Both the position numbers and the translations under genes were made by a program. Positions 43,320 to 51,963 of a stretch of DNA of 64,000 nucleotides are shown here, piece after piece. The notes under the pieces are model-generated. The model made no database searches. It was given only the letters and a program-made list of their open reading frames with translations, and had not been told where the DNA came from. Source of the DNA: JAABVY01 sp964627935 (GTDB taxonomy: Bacteria; Zixibacteria; MSB-5A5; JAABVY01); NCBI GenBank assembly GCA_964627935.1, contig CAZVLB010000018.1, forward strand, positions 24,581-88,580. The letters are read 5' to 3'. Positions within the stretch are counted from its first letter, which is position 1, and each line of letters opens with the position of its first letter.

Positions 43320-44711
43320 ATGATTAGGAAAACAATAACTCTGCTCGCGATTTTGATGATGTCGAGCTTGGCCCTGGCAGCAACAGCCGCTGCGGCTTCC
43401 CATGTCGACAATATCAGTCTCAAAAAGCAGGGGGATCATATTGAATTGACCGTATATGCCGATGGCCCGTTTACGTTTACGCATTTTATTGAAGAGGCCA
43501 AGGCCGGCAAACCCTACCGTATTATTGTGGATCTGAAGGGCAGCCTGCATAAACTGCCGCAGTTCAATTTTCGTGATCTGCCGACAGATATTATCAGCGC
43601 TATCCGTACCAGCCAGTACAAGATCAAGCCCGATAAGGTAGTCAGGGTTGTGGCCGATGTTTCCCGTCCGGTTACATATGCCGTCAAACAATCCGAGGGC
43701 CGGGTTACGCTGGTTCTGGCCGCACCGCAGGAAGATGAATTCCAGTTCTGGTGCGCGGCACCTTTGAGCGAGGCGGAAAAAATCAAGCTGGCCCTGACAG
43801 AACCGGAAGTGGAGCAAACAGTTAAGCCCGCAACCATGTCGGCTCATCCGGATACGGAGAAAAAGGCCAAAGAAGAGGGCACTTTCAATCCTCCGAAGGA
43901 TGAAAACAAAACGGTGGCCGATAACTCAAATACAAAGCAGGAAGCCCCCGGGGAAGAACAGCCTGCAGTTGAATCATCGGATTCAGGACTCTCCAGCAAA
44001 GATCGCCAGGATATAAAGAAGAAGCTGGCCGAAGTCTTTGATAAAAAGGAAGAGCAACAGCCGGTTCAGCATTCTGATGAGGATCAGACAGTCTATGCCG
44101 AAAAGCCCGCTCCAAAGAAAGAGGAGCCGGTAAACAAGGTGACTGAGAAGAAAACTGCGCTACCTGTGAAGACCGAGAAAAAGACTGATAAGACTCTCTC
44201 AGACAGCCAGGCGGTTTCTCCGGTGAACCCCTCGGCTGAAGAGGATACCAGGCCGGTACCGGTCAGGCCGGGTGAACAGCCCGCCAAGCAGGATTCCGAA
44301 CAGGATGAAAAGTCCAAGGACTGGAAGTCTGAGAAGGAACTGCGCAACAATCCGGATCGTCCGCCCAAGGTTAAAGGCTCACTGGCGGCAGCATTTCCCA
44401 AACGTGAGGTTGTCCGTTACCGCTCCTATGGCCGTCGCGATCCCTTTATGCCGCTGGTTTCCAAGGCCCTTTCCGGCTATAAGAGCGGCGAACTTCCCGA
44501 TGTCGAAACTCTCCGGCTGGTGGGTATCCTTCAGGGTGATGCGAACATGGCTCTTCTGGAGGATATGGAAGGTTACGGATATATCCTCGAGGATGGCGAT
44601 CAGATCAAAAACGGCTATGTTATTCAAATATACGAAAACAAGATTCTATTTCAAATAAGTGAATTTGGATGGAGCCGCTCGGTGGCTTTAACCATGGACT
44701 TAGAAGACTAA
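43320..44711 (+). CDS. AMIN-domain/PilP-like fusion protein of the type IV pilus
   Basis: This periplasmic protein of 463 residues has a signal peptide (about 1-24), then an AMIN domain (about 28-140: SLKKQGDHIELTVYADG, KPYRIIVDLKG, SQYKIKPDKVVRVVADV). A long charged linker rich in Glu, Lys and Pro covers about 155-355. The C-terminal 100 residues look like PilP (YGRRDPFMPLV, ETLRLVGILQGDANMALLED, YILEDGDQIKNGYVIQIYEN). AMIN domains bind peptidoglycan and normally stand at the N-terminus of PilQ. Here the PilP-like protein carries it, so it could span the wall and link the inner ring to the secretin. No lipobox is seen, unlike many PilP proteins. Confidence 0.86.
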   Translation: MIRKTITLLAILMMSSLALAATAAAASHVDNISLKKQGDHIELTVYADGPFTFTHFIEEAKAGKPYRIIVDLKGSLHKLPQFNFRDLPTDIISAIRTSQYKIKPDKVVRVVADVSRPVTYAVKQSEGRVTLVLAAPQEDEFQFWCAAPLSEAEKIKLALTEPEVEQTVKPATMSAHPDTEKKAKEEGTFNPPKDENKTVADNSNTKQEAPGEEQPAVESSDSGLSSKDRQDIKKKLAEVFDKKEEQQPVQHSDEDQTVYAEKPAPKKEEPVNKVTEKKTALPVKTEKKTDKTLSDSQAVSPVNPSAEEDTRPVPVRPGEQPAKQDSEQDEKSKDWKSEKELRNNPDRPPKVKGSLAAAFPKREVVRYRSYGRRDPFMPLVSKALSGYKSGELPDVETLRLVGILQGDANMALLEDMEGYGYILEDGDQIKNGYVIQIYENKILFQISEFGWSRSVALTMDLED

Positions 44712-44724
44712 GAGGTAGGTTGCT

Positions 44725-46017
44725 ATGAGAAGAATTCCGGGATCAAAAATTTTAACCTGGATTGCCCTTACCCTTCTTATAATGCAGGTTTCAGTTATCG
44801 CAGATAACGGTGGCGATCCAAGCAAACCAATCAAGAATCTCAATTTCCAGAATGCCGATATTCGTTCGGTATTGAATTTCCTGGCGGAGTATGGCGATGT
44901 CAATATTGTTACCTCGCCCTCGGTTGAAGGCAATGTTAACCTTCAGCTCAAGAACGTCTCCTGGGAATTGGCGCTGGATATCTTGATGAAGACGTATAGC
45001 CTTACAGCGGTCAATGAAAAGGGCTATATCCGCGTTGTACCGACTAAGGAATATCTGGACGAAACGTCCATGGTTCAGCAGCATAAAAGCGAGCAGGCCA
45101 GGATAGTTGCGCTGGAAACCGAAATTATAGAGGTGGACAATGCCAGCGCATTTGACCTCGTTGATCCGATACAAACGATCTTGACTCAGCGTGGTAAGGT
45201 GGAGGTTGACAAGCGATCCAATTCGCTGATTATCAACGAAATCCCCGAAAATATTCCGCTTATCCGGCAGTTTGTCGATGAACTCGATAAAGAGACATCG
45301 CAGATTAAGATATCTGCTCAGATTATCGAGGTCTCGTCGCAGGCTCTGCAGGAAATCGGTATCGACTGGACCATTAACGGTTCCAAGACCGTACAGAAGT
45401 CATCCGGTTATGAGGCAGATTACGAACATACAACCGAGGTGTCCGAAAATGATGTAGCTGATCCGGCCGGATCATTTACATTCGCCACCATGCAGCCCGG
45501 CTGGGACCTGCGTGCCACCATCCAGACCCTGGTCTCGGACGGTAACGGCAAGATTGTGGCTCATCCGGAAATCACCACGGTTGACAATAAAGAAGCCAAA
45601 ATTCAGAGCGGTCAGAAGATCCCGATCAAGACCTTTGACCCATCCGGCAATGTGGTTATCACATTTGAGGAAGTCGGTACTATTCTGAGAGTTACACCTC
45701 ATATAACATCCGAGAACAGAATCCTGATGCATCTTCTGCCGGAACGTTCGACCTATGAGTTCGACCCCAACGGTATCATCATCAATTCCAATAATGCCGA
45801 GACCAATGTGGTCGTCGAAAACGGCCAGACAGTCGTTATCGGCGGACTGACCACACAGGATGTGATTGAATCACATAAGGGTGTCCCGATTCTCAAGGAT
45901 ATACCGGTCCTGGGCCATCTGTTTGGATTCACCAGAAAACGTGTCGAAAACCGTGACCTGGTGATCTTTGTGACCCCGACTATCGTCGGACGTGACCTGG
46001 CTGCCGTTGAGCAGTAA
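44725..46017 (+). CDS. pilQ: Type IV pilus secretin PilQ (short form without AMIN domain)
   Basis: This outer-membrane secretin has 430 residues, much shorter than Proteobacterial PilQ (700 or more). After a signal peptide there is a secretin/STN N0-type domain (LNFQNADIRSVLNFLAEYG, VNLQLKNVSWELALDILM), an N1-like domain (about 125-195: DPIQTILTQRGKVEVDKRSN) and the secretin barrel (about 195-425) with VETEV-like and final PILKDIPVLGHLFGFTRKR and LVIFVTPTIV. The pilus passes through its ring. The lack of AMIN domains is explained by the upstream fusion gene. Confidence 0.94.
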   Translation: MRRIPGSKILTWIALTLLIMQVSVIADNGGDPSKPIKNLNFQNADIRSVLNFLAEYGDVNIVTSPSVEGNVNLQLKNVSWELALDILMKTYSLTAVNEKGYIRVVPTKEYLDETSMVQQHKSEQARIVALETEIIEVDNASAFDLVDPIQTILTQRGKVEVDKRSNSLIINEIPENIPLIRQFVDELDKETSQIKISAQIIEVSSQALQEIGIDWTINGSKTVQKSSGYEADYEHTTEVSENDVADPAGSFTFATMQPGWDLRATIQTLVSDGNGKIVAHPEITTVDNKEAKIQSGQKIPIKTFDPSGNVVITFEEVGTILRVTPHITSENRILMHLLPERSTYEFDPNGIIINSNNAETNVVVENGQTVVIGGLTTQDVIESHKGVPILKDIPVLGHLFGFTRKRVENRDLVIFVTPTIVGRDLAAVEQ

Positions 46018-46061
46018 TTAATTAGAAGTCGAAATGCCTTTGGAGAGGGAGATTATAGATA

Positions 46062-48179
46062 ATGATTACAAAGCATTTAAGGACTGCCGCGCTGCTCTGG
46101 ACAGCACTTTTCGGCCTGCTGTTTATGGCCGGTTGCGGAGATGATGTAGCCACCGGCAGCGGGGGCGGGGGATCCACAACCGAAAGAATAGTATCCTTTA
46201 CTTCTTCGCCGGCTGAGGTTGAATACGGTTCCGAGGCAACCCTGTCCGGCCAGCTGGTTGACTCTGCGGGAACGGGCTTTGAGGGACGTACTGTCGCCTT
46301 TTACGCCGATCCGCAGGAAAACGGCTATTTTATTCCGGGCGCCGTGACTACCGGTTCAAGCGGTTCATTCAGCACTCGTTTCGTGCCCCTGGATACGGGC
46401 TCAGTGCAGATTACTGTTGCCAGCACTGCCGCCTCGGCCAATCTGACGACCACAGTGGTTATGTCGGAGGGTTATCAGTCGGGCGACTGGCGCTTCGAAT
46501 TTGATGTCACGCCGGGATTTGCCCTGGCAGACGGCAATGATGTGTCCGATTTCACGGTGGAAATCTGGGATGCCGACAATACTCCGATCGCTGATGGTCA
46601 GGAGGTTCGTATCGAGGTCGGCGAAAGGTTCCAGGATGTGAATGGGGACGGCTATTTTACAGAGAATGTCGATATCGTCACCGAAGATATCAATGAAAAC
46701 CATATCTGGGATCGTGTCGGTACCGCTCCTCGCACTGTAACCTCAAGCGGCGGATCGATATCATTCAGCTACACTTCCGGCACGCTGGCCGGGCTGATTT
46801 ATGTCCGCGCTACAGTCTTTGACAGCGAGGGCAACGCCAATTCGGGCGAATTTCCTCTGGCTCTCAGGCCCTCCGAGGATATCGCTTCCATAGCGATTAC
46901 TTCTGACCGCAATGAGATTCAGGTAAAGGCTACAGGTGGAATTGAATTCGCCGATTTGACTGCCCTGTGTTTCGATGCCTATGGCAATCAGGTGCAGTCT
47001 GAGATTCCGGTTGAGTTCTTTATCGTCTATGGTCCGGGAGGTGGCGAGAGATTCACGATCTCACCATATGATTCGGCCACAACCTCTTATGATACAATAA
47101 CTGTTGTAACCAATGTCGTCGGTGAAGCTACGGCAACCATATTCTCCGGTATAGTTTCCGGTACTGTCATGATTCAGGCCCGGAACGGAGATGTTTACTC
47201 TAATACAACCCTGATCAATATCAATGCCGGTCCCCCATACGAAATTTCGGTTGGCGTGGATCCCTGCAATATCAGGGGCTGGGATTTTGTCAATGTAACC
47301 GCCGATGTTGTTGCTATAGTAAATGATATCTACGGCAACCCGGTTGCCGATACCACCGAGATTTATTTCTGGACCGAGGAAGGCACTGTTGACGCGGCCT
47401 CGATCACGATCGATGGTGTCGGAAGTGTTGTCTATCGTTCCGGTGATGTCCGCAACGACGGTCTGGCCCATATCAGGGCCGAGACTGCCGGTCGCACAGT
47501 TGTCGATTCGACCATCCTGATAGTATCCGGTCCGGCGGTGTTCGTAGATGCCTACGGTTATTCGTCAACGCTCTATGCCAATGGTGAGGATTATACGGAT
47601 ATCTGGGTCGATGCCCGCGATATAAACAATAACTTCCTGGTCGCAAATACAGCGGTTGAGATTCTTTTCAACGATGGTACGATTATAACCGGAGCGCTTG
47701 CGGATGGCTGTGTCGGTTCATTGGCAAGGATGAGATATAAATCCAAGGTTCTGACCCGTGACTATGTTTACTCGACCCCTGACAACGGTATCGGTCGCTA
47801 CTTGAGCGGCTCCGTGCAGGTTGGCGGAGTGAACGGTCCCTCAGCCGGAGTAAGCATTACACTGCTGACCGGCAATGCCAGCACAAAATCATCGGAAATC
47901 AGCATGGATGGTACTGTGGCACCCGGTTCGCAGGTCGCATGCGATGTATTAATAAAGGATCGCGCCGGCAATCCTCTGGGAGGCCATTCACTTAGCGGAA
48001 GTGCCGATCTGGGTTCAATTGCTCCTGAAACAGTTGTGACAAATGAATACGGAGAAGCCGGATTTACCTATACTGCCCCGGGCGGTATCGGTAATGCGGT
48101 CGTGACCATTCAGGATAATGATCCCGGATACGGCGGAATCATCCTGTCCAAGAAGGTTAAAATAGATGTAAGCGAATAG
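46062..48179 (+). CDS. Ig-like-repeat lipoprotein at the end of the pilus operon
   Basis: This 705-residue exported protein has a lipobox (LLFMAGC, Cys25) followed by a Gly/Ser-rich linker. About six Big_1/invasin-type Ig domains follow, with pattern YGN-P(V/I).. .(V/I)EF and G.A.(A/V).F...G: for example FDAYGNQVQSEIPVEFFIVYG, NDIYGNPVADTTEIYFWTEE and KDRAGNPLGGHSLSGSADLG. Such arrays make extended surface rods that act in adhesion. It starts 44 bases after pilQ behind GGAGAGGGAG, and the only terminator follows it, so it is probably cotranscribed with the pilus genes. It could be a secretin-associated lipoprotein or a surface adhesin. Confidence 0.82.
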   Translation: MITKHLRTAALLWTALFGLLFMAGCGDDVATGSGGGGSTTERIVSFTSSPAEVEYGSEATLSGQLVDSAGTGFEGRTVAFYADPQENGYFIPGAVTTGSSGSFSTRFVPLDTGSVQITVASTAASANLTTTVVMSEGYQSGDWRFEFDVTPGFALADGNDVSDFTVEIWDADNTPIADGQEVRIEVGERFQDVNGDGYFTENVDIVTEDINENHIWDRVGTAPRTVTSSGGSISFSYTSGTLAGLIYVRATVFDSEGNANSGEFPLALRPSEDIASIAITSDRNEIQVKATGGIEFADLTALCFDAYGNQVQSEIPVEFFIVYGPGGGERFTISPYDSATTSYDTITVVTNVVGEATATIFSGIVSGTVMIQARNGDVYSNTTLININAGPPYEISVGVDPCNIRGWDFVNVTADVVAIVNDIYGNPVADTTEIYFWTEEGTVDAASITIDGVGSVVYRSGDVRNDGLAHIRAETAGRTVVDSTILIVSGPAVFVDAYGYSSTLYANGEDYTDIWVDARDINNNFLVANTAVEILFNDGTIITGALADGCVGSLARMRYKSKVLTRDYVYSTPDNGIGRYLSGSVQVGGVNGPSAGVSITLLTGNASTKSSEISMDGTVAPGSQVACDVLIKDRAGNPLGGHSLSGSADLGSIAPETVVTNEYGEAGFTYTAPGGIGNAVVTIQDNDPGYGGIILSKKVKIDVSE

Positions 48180-48206
48180 GTTCATTACTTACCTTTCCAA
48201 TACATG

Positions 48207-48237
48207 GGCCGTGCGGAAATTTCCGTGCGGCCTTTTT
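48207..48237 (+). terminator. Intrinsic terminator of the pilM-pilQ operon
   Basis: The stem is GGCCG/CGGCC, then a TG-TG internal loop, then CGGAA/TTCCG, followed by TTTTT. Confidence 0.8.
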
Positions 48238-48330
48238 ATTTAAACTAAATTGCCTCTGGATTTTACTGCTAAATTTTGTACTTTCCCAATGAACAGGCTA
48301 AATTATGCGTCTTTCAGGGAGGAGAGTGAA

Positions 48331-48747
48331 ATGGTTCATAATTATGGAATTACGCTCAGTACCGAGGGCTACTGTGATATACATGATATCACCGATAAGG
48401 TAGAGGAATCGGTAAGGAAAAGCGGAATCGCCAACGGACTAGTGAATATTTTCGTTCCGGGTTCGACCGGCGGACTCACGACATTAGAATATGAGCCCGG
48501 TTTGCAGAAGGATCTTCCGCAGTTTATGGAGCAAATTATCCCCTCCAAAAAATCCTATGAGCATGATAAAACCTGGGGTGACGGTAACGGTTTTTCTCAT
48601 CTGCGCGCGGCGCTGATTGGCCCCTCTCTGACAGTGCCTGTGGCGGCCGGAAAAACGGTTCACGGCACCTGGCAGCAGATAGTGTTTCTTGATTTTGACA
48701 ATAAATCCCGTCAGCGGGAACTGGTAATAACGGTAATGGGAGAATAA
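48331..48747 (+). CDS. yjbQ: YjbQ-family protein (UPF0047)
   Basis: This 138-residue cytosolic protein belongs to the widespread YjbQ/UPF0047 family. The ATG at 48331 is preceded by GGGAGGAG; an open frame extends upstream without a Shine-Dalgarno and is rejected. Signature parts are VNIFVPGSTGGLTTLEYEPG, NGFSHLRAALIGPSLTVPV and GTWQQIVFLDFDN, with the conserved His and Glu residues of the fold. Members show weak thiamine-phosphate synthase activity; the true function is unknown. It sits two bases before mtnA. Confidence 0.9.
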   Translation: MVHNYGITLSTEGYCDIHDITDKVEESVRKSGIANGLVNIFVPGSTGGLTTLEYEPGLQKDLPQFMEQIIPSKKSYEHDKTWGDGNGFSHLRAALIGPSLTVPVAAGKTVHGTWQQIVFLDFDNKSRQRELVITVMGE

Positions 48748-48749
48748 AA

Positions 48750-49772
48750 ATGAATTTCTATACGCTTAAATTCGAGGATGATAAACTGGTTCTTCTGGAT
48801 CAGACATTGCTGCCGGGAGAAGTGAAATATATTCGCCTGGATGATTACAGGGATGTAATCGAGGCCATTAAAATGCTGCGCGTACGGGGTGCCCCCGCTA
48901 TTGGAGTCGCTGCCGCCTATGCCGCCGTGCTGGCCTGCATGCAGGCGTCTGATATGTTTCAGCTCAAGGATTATCTGCGTGAAATCCGCAGCGCCCGTCC
49001 GACAGCAGTGAACCTGGCCTGGGCCGTAGATCAAGTCATTGAATTGATTAAGGATAATGAAAGTACCGAATTATCCGAACTTAAATCCAAAATTCAGGGT
49101 CTTGCGCAACAGATTCATCGTGATGATGAAAAAATGTGCGAAAAAATGGGCGAACTCGGCGCAAATTTACTTCATAATGATACGACTGTCTTAACTCATT
49201 GCAATGCCGGCGCATTGGCTACCGCCGGAATCGGGACAGCGCTGGCAGTTATCTATCAGGCGGCCAGGCAGGGCAAAAAAATCAGGGTCTATGCCGATGA
49301 AACCCGTCCGCTTCTGCAGGGAGCCCGTCTGACCACATGGGAATTGATGCAGGAAAACATCGATGTGACGTTGAACACCGACAATATGGCCGCCAGCCTG
49401 ATGCAGGCGGGCAAAATAGATTGTGTTATAACAGGTGCGGATCGTGTCACCCGTAATTATGATGTGGTCAATAAAATCGGTACCTATGGCCTGGCTGTGC
49501 TGGCCCGTTATCATAATATCCCCTTTTATGTAGCCATACCGGAATCCACGTATGATGAAAACACGCCCTCCGGCAAGGATGTGGAAATCGAGATGAGATC
49601 ATCAGAAGAGATTACCAGCTGGGGTGGAATTCAAACGGCCCCTCAGGGCGTGAAAGTGTATTCACCGGCATTCGATGTTACGCCGCACGAACTGGTTACG
49701 GCAATTATCACCGACAGGGAAATCGTATATCCGAACGGCAAGCCATATGAAACGGCCAAAAAACAATTCTAA
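48750..49772 (+). CDS. mtnA: S-methyl-5-thioribose-1-phosphate isomerase
   Basis: This 340-residue enzyme of the methionine salvage pathway converts methylthioribose-1-phosphate to methylthioribulose-1-phosphate. RVRGAPAIGVAAAYA, THCNAGALATAGIGTALAV (catalytic Cys), DETRPLLQGARLTTWEL and TGADRVTRNYDVVNKIGTY (catalytic Asp) are all present. Close relatives act on 5-deoxyribose-1-phosphate or ribose-1,5-bisphosphate; the signature favours MtnA. The rest of the salvage pathway is not in the window. The gene overlaps the stop of the convergent ArsR gene by four bases. Confidence 0.93.
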   Translation: MNFYTLKFEDDKLVLLDQTLLPGEVKYIRLDDYRDVIEAIKMLRVRGAPAIGVAAAYAAVLACMQASDMFQLKDYLREIRSARPTAVNLAWAVDQVIELIKDNESTELSELKSKIQGLAQQIHRDDEKMCEKMGELGANLLHNDTTVLTHCNAGALATAGIGTALAVIYQAARQGKKIRVYADETRPLLQGARLTTWELMQENIDVTLNTDNMAASLMQAGKIDCVITGADRVTRNYDVVNKIGTYGLAVLARYHNIPFYVAIPESTYDENTPSGKDVEIEMRSSEEITSWGGIQTAPQGVKVYSPAFDVTPHELVTAIITDREIVYPNGKPYETAKKQF

Positions 49773-50059
49773 GCCTTTTTAAGCGATTTAAATTTGGCAT
49801 AAAAGTCCTCAAACAACAATGCCAGGTGATTGGCGTCGAGGCTGTAGATTTTCTTTTGCTCCCTTTTCTCGCCCTTGATCAAGCCAGCATGCGCCAAAGC
49901 ATTGAGATGCCGTGAGATGGTCGGCTGAGACAGCTGAAAATAATCCACGATCTCATTGACAGCCAGGGCTCTGTTCTCGAGAATCATTAAAATCTGCAGA
50001 CGCGTTGGATCGCTAAGCGCCTTGAATGCCCCCACAAGTCTCTCAATATCTTCCTGCAT
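49769..50059 (-). CDS. ArsR/SmtB-family transcriptional regulator
   Basis: This winged-helix repressor of 96 residues has the ArsR core FKALSDPTRLQILMILENRA, VNEIVDYFQLSQPTISRHLN and HAGLIKGEKREQKKIYSL. The metal site ELCVCDL of the ArsR type is absent (the segment reads LAVNEIVDYF) and there is no Cys at all, so it probably does not sense thiophilic metals that way. A palindromic AT-rich site lies about 20-45 bases upstream of its start, the normal place for autoregulation. The divergent gene encodes a YceI-like protein. Confidence 0.92.
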   Translation of the reverse strand: MQEDIERLVGAFKALSDPTRLQILMILENRALAVNEIVDYFQLSQPTISRHLNALAHAGLIKGEKREQKKIYSLDANHLALLFEDFYAKFKSLKKA

Positions 50060-50079
50060 GTTCTCCTCTCTGTTAAATG

Positions 50080-50105
50080 CTTATATGCGCATTGTTATAT
50101 ATAAG
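50080..50105. promoter_or_regulatory. Inverted repeat upstream of the arsR-type gene, candidate operator
   Basis: CTTATAT (50080-50086) and ATATAAG (50099-50105) form an inverted repeat around 12 bases, and the palindrome ATGCGCAT (50085-50092) overlaps its left arm. ArsR-family operators are usually AT-rich interrupted palindromes of this size. Confidence 0.45.
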
Positions 50106-50422
50106 TATCGACGATCGATCTTCAAGTTTTATTTTAAACGTTTTGGCATATTTTAGAGAGGCGAAATTTGCATTATATTTTGCTTGGCAAAAGAAGTTAA
50201 TTTGTATAAATTGGATAAATTTATTGGGCGGGATTTTGTTCTTAGCCGAGATTGTTGTTGCTCAATATGGATTTGTTCGCTGAGTTGCAGAATTGAAAGA
50301 TGAAATTATTGTGATTGGACAAACGACACGGTTTGTTCGTTATTGCTATTGGATAGTATGAAATTCTTCATTGCTGAAAATAATAATATGTACATGCATG
50401 CATATATGAAAGGAGAAATTTA
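50106..50422. other. Intergenic stretch between the ArsR and YceI-like genes
   Basis: This gap is AT-rich. Its only clear structure is the inverted repeat ACAAAC/GTTTGT with a six-base gap (50319-50336), in front of a weak TTGTTC/TAGTAT pair (about 50333-50360). It may serve the YceI-like gene. AAAGGAGAAA lies directly before that gene's ATG. Confidence 0.35.
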
Positions 50423-51391
50423 ATGAAAAAGGCGTTTCTGGCAATTTTAATTCTCGGCCTGATGTTGACTTCGCTCCTGATAGCCCAGGAGGGCGAGGGA
50501 GAGGAAGCCGAGATGCCTGAGACAACGACATTTTATTTTGGGGGCCATCTTGAAAGCGATCTTTTGATGGTTGAATCAGTGGCCCGCTTCGAAACCCGTG
50601 CGCCGCTCGGCACGGTTATTGGGCTCGCTAAGGGAACGACCGGTGAGGTGACGCTCTGGCTCGATTCGCTTATGCTTGTGGCTCAGGATGTTCCGGAGGA
50701 AGAAAATCAGGTGGATTTGATCGAAACCGAGGCGGCTGATGTTGGCGATGTGGCCGGTGAAGCCGGTGAGGGTCTTGAGACTGAAGCCGGTTTAGAAGAA
50801 ATTGATCCTGATACGCTTCCGATTGAAACCGGGGAGGAAGAAGCTGAAGCTGAAGCCGAAGAGGATGTTCAGGTTGAGTCGGCGATAAAAGATGAGCCTG
50901 CAATCCAGAAGCCGGTGCCGGCGGGATACAGCCGTCCGCTGGCCAGTTTCGAAATCCCTCTTGGCGATCTGATGACGGGAAGCACTATCCGTGATGATAT
51001 GTTAACGGCCGAAGATATGCTCAATGTAGCCAATTATCCCAATGCTACATTCCAGCTTACCAGCATACAGGATCCCTCGTCGTATCAGCTCGAGGACAAT
51101 CTTGAGATATCGCTGATCGCATCAGGCGACCTGACAATTAAGGACAGCACCAAGAGAATCAACAATATACAGGTTTATATGACTTATATTGAGGCAGAGA
51201 ATGTTACTGAACAGAATACCGGTATTCCGGGCGATATTCTTCATATCAGCGCCTCATTTAACTTCAAGCTGTCCGATTTTGGCATTCCGATCGCTATGGA
51301 AAATCTCCTGACGATGGACGATCAGGTATCGGTGACGTTTGAGGGTTTCGGTTCCACCAGCCCCTTCACGGCTACTACCGAACAACAATAG
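50423..51391 (+). CDS. Exported YceI-like protein with acidic insert
   Basis: This exported protein of 322 residues has a signal peptide (about 1-22). It carries a lipocalin-like YceI fold: FEIPLGDLMTGSTIRDDML, YPNATFQLTSI, SGDLTIKDSTKRI and DFGIPI near the end are the usual YceI landmarks. YceI proteins bind isoprenoid lipids in the periplasm. Between the second and third strands (about residues 91-170) sits an insert that is mostly Glu, Asp, Ala, Gly and Pro (for example EEEAEAEAEEDVQVE), which YceI proteins normally lack. The insert may be a disordered, ion-binding or surface-exposed loop. AAAGGAG precedes the ATG. Confidence 0.8.
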   Translation: MKKAFLAILILGLMLTSLLIAQEGEGEEAEMPETTTFYFGGHLESDLLMVESVARFETRAPLGTVIGLAKGTTGEVTLWLDSLMLVAQDVPEEENQVDLIETEAADVGDVAGEAGEGLETEAGLEEIDPDTLPIETGEEEAEAEAEEDVQVESAIKDEPAIQKPVPAGYSRPLASFEIPLGDLMTGSTIRDDMLTAEDMLNVANYPNATFQLTSIQDPSSYQLEDNLEISLIASGDLTIKDSTKRINNIQVYMTYIEAENVTEQNTGIPGDILHISASFNFKLSDFGIPIAMENLLTMDDQVSVTFEGFGSTSPFTATTEQQ

Positions 51392-51416
51392 ACACTTAAT
51401 TGCCATAGAAGCCATG

Positions 51417-51441
51417 GGCCGGCTGATGCCGGCCTTTTTTT
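51417..51441 (+). terminator. Intrinsic terminator after the YceI-like gene
   Basis: The stem is GGCCGGC/GCCGGCC with loop TGAT, followed by seven T. Confidence 0.9.
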
Positions 51442-51665
51442 GTGCTTGTCATACGTATATGCACATGTTTGTATGTGATAGTCATGGACCGGAATTTTTG
51501 TTTTTTATGATACTGAATATGATCTTGTAACCATAACTTGCAGCCTAAAGGATAGCTGGTTAAATGAGATTGGAATTTACATTATATATACACTAGATGG
51601 ATTCTTCGTTGATCGGCAAGCATGTGGAAAATGTGATGAACATTGGTTTTTTTGCAAAAAAGGTC

Positions 51666-51693
51666 TTGACAAAAACGGCAAAGATGTTATTAT
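51666..51693 (+). promoter_or_regulatory. sigma-70-type promoter for the 876-residue secreted protein
   Basis: TTGACA (51666-51671) and TATTAT (51688-51693) are 16 bases apart. The predicted message has a leader of about 260 bases up to 51963. In this leader I see no ORF with a ribosome site and no riboswitch consensus; GAAGGAG stands before the ATG. Between the terminator and this promoter nothing is recognised. Confidence 0.65.
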
Positions 51694-51963
51694 GGGGGCG
51701 TCTAGGGAAACTCAGTATCAGAGTTATTTTTAAAACATTCTTCTTTTACTGCCTCAATTAAGTAATAAAAATGACCATATTGTGAAATATCCTTGTTTTT
51801 ATTGACTAATCCTCAGTATAAATTTGCTCTTCAATAAGTAACATTTGGTGCTTTTAGGATTATTAAGCTGCTTGTTTGTGCCCATTGAGGGGGGAATCTT
51901 GAGATGAGAATTTCAGGATAAACAAATCAGCGGTTTAAATCAAAACTTTGAAGGAGCATTGTA

